From positions 1 to 51,250 of the forward strand of contig JANMZR010000100.1 of the NCBI GenBank assembly GCA_031383555.1: DNA of 51,250 bases, given 5' to 3'. Shown here one piece after another: positions 8,790 through 17,538 of the stretch. Both the position numbers and the translations under genes were made by a program. The notes under the pieces were generated by a model. The model did no database searches and was not told the origin of the DNA. It saw nothing but the letters and a program-made list of their open reading frames with translations. The DNA is from JANMZR01 sp031383555 (lineage in GTDB: Bacteria > Bacteroidota > Bacteroidia > Cytophagales > Spirosomataceae). The number at the start of each line of letters is the position of its first letter. Within the stretch, counting starts at the first letter, position 1.

Positions 8790-10933
8790 TTATTCGATTA
8801 CCAACCATGTATAATCTTCAGCTTCAATAGTTGCCGTATATTCAATTTCGTAGTTTCTATTGATTAAATATTTTTGTGGAGAAACCCCTTTTGTTTTTAC
8901 TAAAGCCTCTTTAGTAAGGCCTGTATAATACAACGGAATTTTAATTTTTCTAGTAATTTTTGCTTTAGCAGGGTTGTACAACATCACAAAACCCTTTTGT
9001 TTCAAATTTGGATTTACATGTATCAATCCATCCCAATCACGGCCGTCGGCACGGCGCAAATGAACTATATCAGAGTTCAATATTTCTCTATATTTTTTAT
9101 ACCAATTGATGGTTTTTATTACAACCTTTTTTGTGGTTTCAGTATCGTAAAGCCTTGGCCCACGATAGCAAGCTTGTACACCCGCACCATAATATTGCAC
9201 CATTAATTGCTCATAATCTTTCAAGTGCTCACTTAACGGCTCCAATATTGCTGAGGCATCGCCCCCTTGATATTTTGTAAGCGGCACAAAACCCCAACTC
9301 ATTGACGAAGTTTTTTCAATTGTGCCATCATGTATATTTTGTCTGTTTAGAATACGCTGCTGCTCTCGTGAAAGTGAAAAATTTACCTCCCGATAACCGA
9401 TGGCTATTTTATGCGTGCCATCCAAAAAATACCAATCAGGTGCATTGATATATACACCTTTTTCATTCAACCAATGATACAATTCCTTTTGTATTGCCAT
9501 TTGTCGCCATTGCGAATCTTCTAAGTTTTTATGGCCAGGGTGTTTTGTAGAAGCACATAAATCACCGGGGTAGGGTCCATCATTTTCCCAAATATCAAAG
9601 CCAGTTTTGGTAAAAAAAGCCTTAATTTTTTCACGATATTCCAGCCCCCAAACACTACCAAAGCAGGGAGCATTACCAAACAAAGCACCACCAGGCCGGC
9701 CAGTTTTTGAATCAATTACATCAGTTTCGTCGTTAATTTTGCGGCTGCTAAACAATGAATAACCTCCTAAAAATATGCCTTTTTCATGTGCATAGGTTGT
9801 CAAATTTTTCCATCGATTTAGGTTCGATTCTGATAAATCTTCCATATTCAAATGGCTGCCAAAGCTAAGTATCACTGCCTCATAGCCAGTGGCCAAACAT
9901 TGATCGATTGCGGTTCGTACTTGATCATCGTTTTTACTCACCAAATGCATAAAAATAGGGTTTTCGGTTGTCCAAGGGGCAATTTTACTATACATTCTTT
10001 TTAACATAAGACCCCGGCGAGTTCTATCATAGCTATCCATCAATAGCTCATGTGTGCGTACCGAATTATAAATTTCACCAACTTGGATCTCCACTCCGGA
10101 CGCTTTTTCTGGATAAATTTCTAAAAAGCAAGGCGTTTGAAAATTATAATTGACTTGTGAAGTATAGCTCGAATCAATTTTCCAATGGGTTGTTTGGTCG
10201 CTAATATCGTACCGCATAGCATTGTTAAAAGCATAATTGGTTTCAAAATAAATACCATTTGGCTTTTTCATTTCCTCAGGCGCTCCTACCACCGCACTTT
10301 CTTCTTCAACTAAGCCAAGCACTTCATTCACCAATCTATTTAATTTAATAACGGATTTTGAATTATTTTCAACAGCAACCCACTTAACTATTAAAGGAAT
10401 ACCGTCATACAATTCGTAGTTGACTTTTATATCAATACCTTTAAGTTTTTCAACAGGTGAAAAATATTCAAAGGTAAGTACTTTACCTGTGGCATGTTCT
10501 TTATTCATCGCCCACCAATTGGCTTTCCAATTTATAAAAGACTGTATATCAGTTATTTTATAATTTTTAAAAAGAAAATCTTCTTTACTAACCGTCATTT
10601 TGTCGAGCCATTCGGGCTGAAAATAAGCCATTTCATTTTGACCTTTTAAGCCCCCAATATTGTATTCATGGCCATCAATTATTAGCTTAGCTTCAGGTTT
10701 TATGGCCCTTAATAATTGCTACCATTAGTCAAATTGGTGTAATCAAAACAAGCCACATTGGGCTCCATTCGAAAGGCTCTTTTCACGAGACCATTATTTA
10801 AAATGATGTTTTTACCATCCACAATAATTTCAGCTTTTTGTTTTATTGGTTTTACCAACCAATCTTTTGATGGAATTTGGGCAAATAGGTAGTTTGAAAA
10901 AAGATATAGAAATAAGTAATAAGTGCGTTTCAT
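8790..10933 (-). pseudogene. Secreted alpha-galactosidase-like glycoside hydrolase interrupted by a one-base frameshift
   Basis: Two frames make one protein. Residues 1-74 (10933-10709) begin with a signal peptide (MKRTYYLFLYLFSNYLFAQ) and run into TNLTNGSNY-stop. Adding one T in the minus-strand AATTATTAAGG (about 10709-10717) restores NLLRAIKPEAKLIIDG and joins the 613-aa second frame (from 10631), which continues through EMAYFQPEWLDKM to the stop at 8790. The catalytic part resembles the alpha-galactosidase clan (GH27/31/36-like), with WENDGPYPGD a likely active-site segment and CYRGPRLYD nearer the end. The clan assignment is moderate. It may be a recent loss of function, a sequencing error in the short AT-rich run, or, less likely, recoding. 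Confidence 0.85.
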
Positions 10934-11136
10934 TTTGCTAACATTTATCCATAAAAATAAAGAAATATTTTCCCATACCTATCCTTAGGCCGATTTTGTC
11001 AAATTTGAAGGTAAGCTTTTGATAGGCTGCTATTGCTATCAAACATGAAATAGCTAGATTTATAAATTTTTTTACTTATTTTAAAGATTTTCCCTTGAAT
11101 TGGAGTGAATTTCAAGCTATGGTTAGGCTCAATTAA

Positions 11137-13392
11137 TCACCTCCTTCTTCTCCTACTTTCACCTCCGCCCCTTTTTACCTTTGATGGCAAACGGTCACCC
11201 CTGCCGAATTGCCCTTTAGGATTATGATGGGCTACTGCCTTATTTCTATGATTGGCACCTTGGTTCAACAATACTAAATCCATTGAACGCCTTCCAATAT
11301 TACATTCTTTCACTTTTACAGTTACTTTATCGCCAAAAGTATAAATTTTACCTGTGCTTTTGCCTACCAAACGGAAGTTGTCGGCATCATGCTCAAAATA
11401 GTCTGAAGTGAGGTCAATCATGCGCACCAAGCCTTCACATGCAGTGGAAACTATTTCCACGAAAAGGCCAAATTCAGTAACACCAGAAATGATACCTTCA
11501 AACTCTTGCTCGTCATGCAGGCTCATAAATTCCACTTGTTTGTACTTGATGCTTGCACGCTCAGCTTCTGAGGCAAGCCGCTCACGGTCAGACGAATACT
11601 TGCATTTTGCCTCCCAACTTTCGGGTGATACTGGCTCGCCACCATCCAAATAATGTTGCAAAAGTCGATGGGCCATCATATCAGGATACCTTCGAATGGG
11701 TGATTTAAAATGGCTATAAAATGGGAAAGCCAAACCAAAATGACCTAGAGGATTGGTACTGTATCGGGCTTTGGCCATAGTGCGCACTGCCAAGCTTTCC
11801 ATAATATTTTGCTCAGGCTTACCATCGACTCCTTCCATGAGCTGGTTCATGGTGGCCGACACATTATTGGGGTCAATTTTATATCCAAACTTTAAGGCAA
11901 ACTTTGAAAAGGTAAGTAGCTTTTCAGTGTTGGGTGGCTCATGAACACGGTAAACCATGGTATTTTTAGGCTCAGTTTTCTTTTTGTTAAATACAAATTC
12001 GGCTACTCGTTTATTGGCCAAAAGCATAAATTCCTCAATTAATTTATGTGCATCTTTCCTTATTTTTGGAGTAATGCCCAATGGCTTTCCAGCTTCGTCG
12101 AGTACAAATTTTACCTCTACAGTTTCAAAATTAATAGAGCCAGCAGTATATCGAAATTTACGAAGTTTATGAGCTAAATTATTGAGTGTTGTCAATTCTT
12201 TTTGGTAGACATTCTGCTCACCATCAAGTACTTGCTGGGCTTCTTCATAGGCAAATCGCTTGTCGGAATGGATAATAGTACGGCCAAACCATTCTTTAAT
12301 TATGTTTGAATCTTCGTCTAATTCAAATACTGCGGAAAAGGTGAGTTTATCTTCATTTGGGCGTAATGAACATAGGTTATTTGATAACTTCTCCGGCAAC
12401 ATTGGTATCGTGCGATCCACTAAATACACTGAAGTCGCTCTATTGGCAGCTTCCTTTTCCAATTCAGTATCAGGTCGAACATAATGAGTAACATCTGCTA
12501 TATGCACACCAACTTCTATATTTCCATTTTCAAGAAATTGAATCGAAAGGGCATCGTCAAAATCTTTAGCGTCAGCTGGGTCGATAGTTATAGTGAGTAT
12601 TTCTCGAAAATCTCTCCTTTTTTTAATTTCTTCTACCGATATTTTAGTTGAAATTGAATTGGCTTCTCTTTCAATTGCCTCATCAAACTTATTTGGCAAG
12701 CCAAATTCGGCCAAAATAGCGTGCATTTCGGTGTTATTTTCCCCTGCTTTCCCCAAAACTTCTATTACACGGGCTTCCATTTTTTTGGCGCCAATTGGCC
12801 AAGCTTTTACCTTAACAATTACCTTATCGCCATCGACTGAGTGCCCATGGTAGCCTTTTGGTATGTAAATATCCTCATACAATTTTTTGGAATCAGGTGT
12901 TACAAAACCATGAAAATCAGTCAATTGGATAGTACCAACAATTTCGTCATTTCGCCTTTTTTTAATTTCTAAAACTTCACCCTCCAAATTTTTATTTCTT
13001 CGACTGGCCGACCAAATTTGCACTTTCACAAAGTCGCCATCAATGGCTCCTTTCATGTTTTTGGCCTCAATATAAATATCGTCATCACGGCCTTCCACTC
13101 TTATAAAAGCAAACCGTGGATTTACATGGTCAACAACTCCTTCTACGTAATCTTCTTGATTATCAAGCTGATAGGTTCCATTTTCGTGCTTAATTAACTG
13201 TCGTTCTTTGAAAAGTTTTTCGGTTAGGTGGCCCATCAACACCTTCATCTCTCTATCTCTTACTGCAAAAGCTTTAATGAGTTGGTTCAATGAATAACTG
13301 CTGCCTTCATTTACTTCAAAAAATTCGAAAATCTCTTTTTTAATGCTATCTGTGTAACGTTGTTCCTTTGTTTTTTTAGGAGAATTGTTCAT
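11137..13392 (-). CDS. rnr: Ribonuclease R (3'-5' exoribonuclease, RNB family)
   Basis: 751 aa with the complete RNase R order: an N-terminal winged-helix region, cold-shock OB folds (residues about 85-230), the RNB catalytic domain (ITIDPADAKDFDDALS near 290, with the metal-binding Asp residues), an S1 domain near 650-725 (FEGIISGVTEFGLFVEI), and a basic tail (GRGDRLPSKVKRGGGESRRRRR). It degrades structured RNA from the 3' end in the cytoplasm, in mRNA turnover and rRNA quality control. It is transcribed divergently from the Crp/Fnr-type regulator, with about 217 bp between the starts. The start at 13392 gives the usual short N-terminal extension. Confidence 0.96.
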   Translation of the reverse strand: MNNSPKKTKEQRYTDSIKKEIFEFFEVNEGSSYSLNQLIKAFAVRDREMKVLMGHLTEKLFKERQLIKHENGTYQLDNQEDYVEGVVDHVNPRFAFIRVEGRDDDIYIEAKNMKGAIDGDFVKVQIWSASRRNKNLEGEVLEIKKRRNDEIVGTIQLTDFHGFVTPDSKKLYEDIYIPKGYHGHSVDGDKVIVKVKAWPIGAKKMEARVIEVLGKAGENNTEMHAILAEFGLPNKFDEAIEREANSISTKISVEEIKKRRDFREILTITIDPADAKDFDDALSIQFLENGNIEVGVHIADVTHYVRPDTELEKEAANRATSVYLVDRTIPMLPEKLSNNLCSLRPNEDKLTFSAVFELDEDSNIIKEWFGRTIIHSDKRFAYEEAQQVLDGEQNVYQKELTTLNNLAHKLRKFRYTAGSINFETVEVKFVLDEAGKPLGITPKIRKDAHKLIEEFMLLANKRVAEFVFNKKKTEPKNTMVYRVHEPPNTEKLLTFSKFALKFGYKIDPNNVSATMNQLMEGVDGKPEQNIMESLAVRTMAKARYSTNPLGHFGLAFPFYSHFKSPIRRYPDMMAHRLLQHYLDGGEPVSPESWEAKCKYSSDRERLASEAERASIKYKQVEFMSLHDEQEFEGIISGVTEFGLFVEIVSTACEGLVRMIDLTSDYFEHDADNFRLVGKSTGKIYTFGDKVTVKVKECNIGRRSMDLVLLNQGANHRNKAVAHHNPKGQFGRGDRLPSKVKRGGGESRRRRR

Positions 13393-13609
13393 TTGAAATT
13401 TTTTTTGCCAAAAACAACTATGTTTTGGCTTTGTTACAAGTTACAAAAAATTATGATAAGAATAATTGGTTTGCTTTTTGTTGTTAAAATAATATATTTT
13501 CTATTATTTCGAAAGTAAAAAAACCATATTCAAAGCAAAATAAACCCGACCATCCATTTCAAATTGGATTTATGGTTATTAGTTTCTTTTTTTGATAAAA
13601 TTTAAATGT

Positions 13610-14188
13610 ATGGATTTTTACTATGAAAAATTTTTCAATTACGTAGCAGAAATATTGGTGATGCCTGAGTATGATAAAGCTTTATGTCGGCAATTATTTC
13701 ACCCTATTTTTGTGCCAAAAGACACCATTATTCAGAAAGCAGGAACTGTGCCTTTATACCATAATATCATAGTTTCGGGTTATATGCGCAACTTTTCTGT
13801 AGATAATAATGGCAATGAAATCACCAATGATTTAAATGAAGGTTCAAGACTTTTTAGTTCCTATTTCCATTTTATGAACCGAACCATATCAAACGAAAAT
13901 CTGCAATGTATTTCTGACTGTGAAATACTGAGAATCAATAGAGAAGATGTGGAAATAGCTGCCAGCCAGGGAATTACACAAAAAGATTATACAGTTCAAA
14001 TATTAAATAAACGCCTCGAAGCCAATAAACAACGGGCCTTTGATATGGCCAATCTCACCGCAGAAGAGCGATATACTAAGTTTTGTTTTGAAAATCCAAA
14101 CCTGATTCAAAATGTGCCTTTGGGCTATATTGCATCATATTTGGGAATTACACAAAGGCATTTGAGTAGGCTTAGAAAAAGTGTTTAG
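13610..14188 (+). CDS. Crp/Fnr-family transcriptional regulator
   Basis: 192 aa from the ATG at 13610. A TTG 18 nt upstream (13592) is in frame but the less likely start. It has an N-terminal cNMP-binding beta-barrel (FVPKDTIIQKAGTVPLYHNIIVSGYMRNF) and a short C-terminal helix-turn-helix (VPLGYIASYLGITQRHLSRLRK). It lacks the cysteines of FNR, and the effector is unknown. Bacteroidota have many such short Crp-like regulators, often acting on the neighbouring gene. Here that is the VOC-fold protein downstream, 76 bp away on the same strand. Confidence 0.9.
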   Translation: MDFYYEKFFNYVAEILVMPEYDKALCRQLFHPIFVPKDTIIQKAGTVPLYHNIIVSGYMRNFSVDNNGNEITNDLNEGSRLFSSYFHFMNRTISNENLQCISDCEILRINREDVEIAASQGITQKDYTVQILNKRLEANKQRAFDMANLTAEERYTKFCFENPNLIQNVPLGYIASYLGITQRHLSRLRKSV

Positions 14189-14264
14189 AAATTTTTTAAA
14201 ATCATTAGTTGGGTAGTAATTGCAATTAAATTATTTAACCCATTTTTCAAAATAAAATAAAACA

Positions 14265-14627
14265 ATGGAACAAAAAGCAGTATCAATCAGACCATTTATT
14301 GGTGCCAAAAACTTCGTCATTTCTAGAAATTTCTATAGAGATTTGGGCTTCGATGAAGTTGTATTAGAAAATAATTTTTCCTATTTCAAAAAAGATAAAA
14401 TTGGTTTTTATTTGCAAGATGCTTATATAAAAGATTGGATTGACAATACCATGGTTTTCATGGAAGTTGATGATGTAAATCGCTATTATGATGAAATTAA
14501 AAAATTAGACCTGCCCAATAAATACGAAGGTGTAAAACTTGATCCCATAAGAGTTTTAGACTGGGGTAAAGAATGTTTTTTGCATGATCCATCTGGCATA
14601 CTTTGGCATTTTGGTGAGTTTAATTAA
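14265..14627 (+). CDS. VOC-superfamily protein (glyoxalase/bleomycin-resistance fold)
   Basis: 120 aa, one VOC module pair: SIRPFIGAKNFVISRNFYRDLGFDEV (first beta-alpha-beta unit) and VFMEVDDVNRYYDEIKKLDLP, ending in FLHDPSGILWHFGEF, the usual metal/substrate edge. The family includes glyoxalase I-type isomerases, dioxygenases and drug-sequestering proteins. This short form cannot be assigned a substrate. It follows the Crp/Fnr-type regulator by 76 bp and may be co-transcribed with it. Confidence 0.85.
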   Translation: MEQKAVSIRPFIGAKNFVISRNFYRDLGFDEVVLENNFSYFKKDKIGFYLQDAYIKDWIDNTMVFMEVDDVNRYYDEIKKLDLPNKYEGVKLDPIRVLDWGKECFLHDPSGILWHFGEFN

Positions 14628-14763
14628 GGTGACTACTGTAAACTTTGACTTCAGATAAACATTTCTCCTTTTGGTGAAACATGAATGAGCAATTCATTCA
14701 TACTAAGAAACAACCACTCATCCTGTTTGGACAATTGTCTAAAAGTGGCGTTAATGTACTTCA

Positions 14764-14771
14764 TAATTTTG
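14764..14771 (+). promoter_or_regulatory. Candidate -7 element before the haloperoxidase/PAP2 gene
   Basis: TAATTTTG matches TAnnTTTG. No TTTG stands at the proper -33 distance. Its place 20 nt before the ATG at 14792 favours that start over the longer in-frame ATG at 14681. Confidence 0.4.
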
Positions 14772-14791
14772 AAAAAAAATCAAAAATAAAT

Positions 14792-16090
14792 ATGAAGAAA
14801 CAATCAAACATTTTCGTTGCCATTTTAATATTAATGGCCATTCAAATCAAAGCCCAAGTAGAGCCAATAGCTGGCAATTGGAAAACCTGGTTCATCAGTT
14901 CAGGGAAAGATTACCGTTTAAAAAAACCAGTTTTTAATAAGAATGAAATAGCAGAAGTAATTGCCATTCAACAAAAATTGAGCTTGCCCGACAAAGACAA
15001 AATTGTTTATTGGAACGCTGGGGCTCCGGGCTATCGTTGGCAAGATTTTATAGGCAAATTATGGATGAGCGATGCCTTACAAAACGGCATGCTGGCCAAT
15101 ATGCTGGTTGGCGTGGCTTCATACGATGCCACAATTGCCGCTTGGGATTCAAAATATGCCAATAACCGACCTCGCCCATTTGCAAATGATAAAAGAATAA
15201 AAACATTTGGCCCAAAACCAGAAAGTCCCTCCTATCCATGTGAATATTCAGTAGTAGCAGGGGTTGCATCAACTATTATTGCACACTATTTTCCCTCCAT
15301 GGCCGACTCCGTAAACAGTATGGCAAAAGAGGTAATGGCTTCCCGAATTGCTGCAGGAGTTGCATATCCAAGCGACACAAAAGCTGGCTATGAATTGGGT
15401 AAAAAGATTGCTGAAATAGAAATTGAAAAGACAAAAAACTATTTCAACAGTACACCTTGGAACGGCAAACTGCCTCAAGGCCAAGGCCATTGGAACGGTC
15501 AATTTGCAGCTTTTGCAAATGCCGGTAAAAGTAAATCGATTGCTTTAGATAGCGCCAACCAGTTTAGGCCTGGTCCACCACCCAATTTTGCAAAAGAAAT
15601 GGAAGAGCTAAAAAATCATAATAATACCGCTAGAACTATGGCCAAAGCCTTTTATTATGATAGCCAACCTTTTTGGGAAGATGTGCTCAGTAAAAAAATG
15701 TTTGAATATAACGTTCATTTTAATCCACCACTCGCTGCTAAAATTTATGCAACTACAGCCATAGGTTATTACGATGGAATGATATCTTGTTTCGATGCTA
15801 AATATACATATTGGGGTATTCGTCCTGAGCAATATGACCCAAGTTTTAAGCCAGTATTGTTCGAAAGCCCGCCGTTTCCAGGCTATCCATCAGGCCATGC
15901 AGCGGTAAGTAGTGTTACATCAGAGATTTATTCTTATTTTTTCCCAAAAGACAAGACCTACTTTCAGACAAAGGCAAAAGAAGTGGCTGAATCACGCTTT
16001 CAAGGAGGCATACATTTCCGAACTGATAATGATGTGGCAATTGAATTGGGTAAAAAGGTGGCTGCAAAAATATTGAGTAGGCTTGAGTAG
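14792..16090 (+). CDS. Exported vanadium-dependent haloperoxidase / PAP2-superfamily phosphatase
   Basis: 432 aa from the ATG at 14792, chosen because it begins a clean signal peptide (MKKQSNIFVAILILMAIQIKAQ). The upstream in-frame ATG at 14681 would bury that peptide. The active site of the vanadate/phosphate-binding fold is in the second half: RPEQYD (arginine), GYPSGHAAVSS (PSGH at residues 366-369 counted from this start) and SRFQGGIHFRTD (distal His). The first half repeats the pattern in degenerate form (NRPRPF, SYPCEYSVVAG, SRIAAGVAYPSD), lacking both His residues. So this is an internally duplicated protein with one live site. Whether it halogenates or hydrolyses phosphate esters is not decidable. 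Confidence 0.88.
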   Translation: MKKQSNIFVAILILMAIQIKAQVEPIAGNWKTWFISSGKDYRLKKPVFNKNEIAEVIAIQQKLSLPDKDKIVYWNAGAPGYRWQDFIGKLWMSDALQNGMLANMLVGVASYDATIAAWDSKYANNRPRPFANDKRIKTFGPKPESPSYPCEYSVVAGVASTIIAHYFPSMADSVNSMAKEVMASRIAAGVAYPSDTKAGYELGKKIAEIEIEKTKNYFNSTPWNGKLPQGQGHWNGQFAAFANAGKSKSIALDSANQFRPGPPPNFAKEMEELKNHNNTARTMAKAFYYDSQPFWEDVLSKKMFEYNVHFNPPLAAKIYATTAIGYYDGMISCFDAKYTYWGIRPEQYDPSFKPVLFESPPFPGYPSGHAAVSSVTSEIYSYFFPKDKTYFQTKAKEVAESRFQGGIHFRTDNDVAIELGKKVAAKILSRLE

Positions 16091-16092
16091 GA

Positions 16093-16144
16093 TTGTCGTA
16101 CAAATATTTGATATAAATTTGTTGTAAAATACAATTACAACAAA
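16093..16144 (+). promoter_or_regulatory. Promoter with overlapping dyad upstream of the phosphotriesterase-family gene
   Basis: TAAATTTG (16114-16121) is an exact TAnnTTTG, with TTG 18 nt earlier at 16093-16095. TTTGTTGTAA (16118-16127) and TTACAACAAA (16135-16144) form a perfect 10-bp dyad that begins inside the -7 element and ends 1 nt before the ATG. Most of the left arm would lie before the RNA start, so a protein-binding operator is more likely than an RNA hairpin. Confidence 0.55.
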
Positions 16145-16145
16145 A

Positions 16146-17147
16146 ATGAAGAAACTCTCCCGACGAAACATACTAAAAAGTGTATTGGGTTTAGTTTTGT
16201 TAAACGCCGAAAAGCCATTTGTAATGACAATTGGGGGGGAAATAAAAGCCTCAGAAATGCTAGTAACACTTACGCATGAGCATTTTTTGGTTGACTTTAT
16301 TGGTGCTGATAAAACTTCATTTGATCGTTGGAACCGTGAAGAAGTTGTAGCCAAAATACTCCCTTACTTGTTGAAAGTGAAAGCTTTAGGGGTAAAAACC
16401 ATTTTAGATTGCACCCCAAACTACCTTGGAAGAGATGTTGTCCTTTTTCAAATTTTAGCTCAAAAAAGCGGCTTACAAATCATTACAAATACGGGCTATT
16501 ATGGTGCGGTGCAATATAAATATTTGCCAAAAAATGCTTTTACCGAAACAGCTGAACAAATAGCAGTAAGATGGATAAATGAGGCAGAAAACGGAATTGA
16601 TGGAACTGCTGTACGACCAGGCTTTATGAAAATTGGCGTAAACGGTTCAAACTTGACAGAAATAGAGCAAAAATTAGTAAAAGCGGCGGCTATAACCCAC
16701 CTAAAAACAGGGTTAACTATTTGTAGCCATACTGGTCCTGCAATTTCAGCTTTTGAACAAATAGACCTTGTGGAAAAAATGGGCGTGGCCGCCAGTGCTT
16801 TTGTATGGGTACATGCACAAGTTGAAGCCAATAAAAACACTTATATCCAAGCTGCCAAAAGAGGTGCTTGGGTAAGTTTGGACGGTATGGGTTGGGGCGA
16901 ATGGGACAATTATTCAAAATGGATTGAACTACTCAAAGCCAATAATTGTCTTCATCGTTTACTGATTTCGCATGATGCTGGCTGGTACGACCCCGAAAAA
17001 CCAAACGGTGGTGAGATAGTCGGCTATACCAATTTTTTTGAAAAAGTAATCCCTATTCTTAAGTCAAAAGGTTTTACCAAAAAAGATATTAACCAAATTT
17101 TAGTCAAAAATCCAGCTGATGCTTTTGCGATTAGGGTTCGAACCTAA
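16146..17147 (+). CDS. Phosphotriesterase-family metal-dependent hydrolase, probably Tat-exported
   Basis: 333 aa. After the N-terminal KKLSRRNILKSVLGLVLLNA, which has a twin-arginine motif (SRRNILK) and a hydrophobic stretch, comes the amidohydrolase barrel. Metal ligands can be followed in order: HEH (TLTHEHFLVDF), the lysine that is normally carboxylated (GFMKIGVNG), His in ICSHTG, His in WVHAQ, and Asp in ISHDAGW. The family includes phosphotriesterases, quorum-quenching lactonases and resiniferatoxin-binding-type homologues of unknown substrate. The signal is short for a Tat peptide and has no obvious AxA cleavage site, so export is likely but not certain. The upstream haloperoxidase gene ends 55 bp before, but a separate promoter is visible. 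Confidence 0.88.
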   Translation: MKKLSRRNILKSVLGLVLLNAEKPFVMTIGGEIKASEMLVTLTHEHFLVDFIGADKTSFDRWNREEVVAKILPYLLKVKALGVKTILDCTPNYLGRDVVLFQILAQKSGLQIITNTGYYGAVQYKYLPKNAFTETAEQIAVRWINEAENGIDGTAVRPGFMKIGVNGSNLTEIEQKLVKAAAITHLKTGLTICSHTGPAISAFEQIDLVEKMGVAASAFVWVHAQVEANKNTYIQAAKRGAWVSLDGMGWGEWDNYSKWIELLKANNCLHRLLISHDAGWYDPEKPNGGEIVGYTNFFEKVIPILKSKGFTKKDINQILVKNPADAFAIRVRT

Positions 17148-17538
17148 AATGAAAAATTTATAAATTAATTTATTGATTTTCAATGTATTAAATAGAAAAT
17201 AATCTCTATTTAAATTATGATAATTTTACTGAAAACTAGCTTATTTCAGCAATAATTTTTATCAATAAAGGGATTGTTGCCATTCGAAAATTCTAATAAT
17301 CTTATTCGGAATTTTGCGCAAATTTAGGAATGATTTAAACCAACTATATTATTGCATTTTACCTATAATTAATTATAAATTTTAAATTTTAGCAAAATCA
17401 ATTGGCATATAATTTTAAAATTATTAGTTTTACTAAATTTTGGTTTTCCAATCATTAAATATTTGAAAGCAAGTAATCCTTTTAAATAATTTTTGAGAAT
17501 TTGTCATAAAGAGTTTTCAATTTTTAATTTATCAAACA
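17148..17538. other. 391-bp AT-rich intergenic region before the GltD-like gene
   Basis: Strongly AT-rich, with no frame resembling a gene and no tRNA or terminator. One short palindrome, TTTGCGCAAA (17313-17322), stands out. No full TTTG-N19-TAnnTTTG promoter was found. The region must hold the control signals of the downstream three-gene electron-transfer unit, but none can be named. Confidence 0.6.

Noticed and set aside
10709..10933. Two separate genes at 8790-10631 and 10709-10933
   Set aside because: The second half lacks a signal peptide and starts inside a domain, and one added base fuses both into a normal secreted glycosidase.
17137..17147. GGGTTCGAACC resembling a tRNA T-loop
   Set aside because: It is the end of the phosphotriesterase-family gene. 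No acceptor, D or anticodon arms can be built around it.
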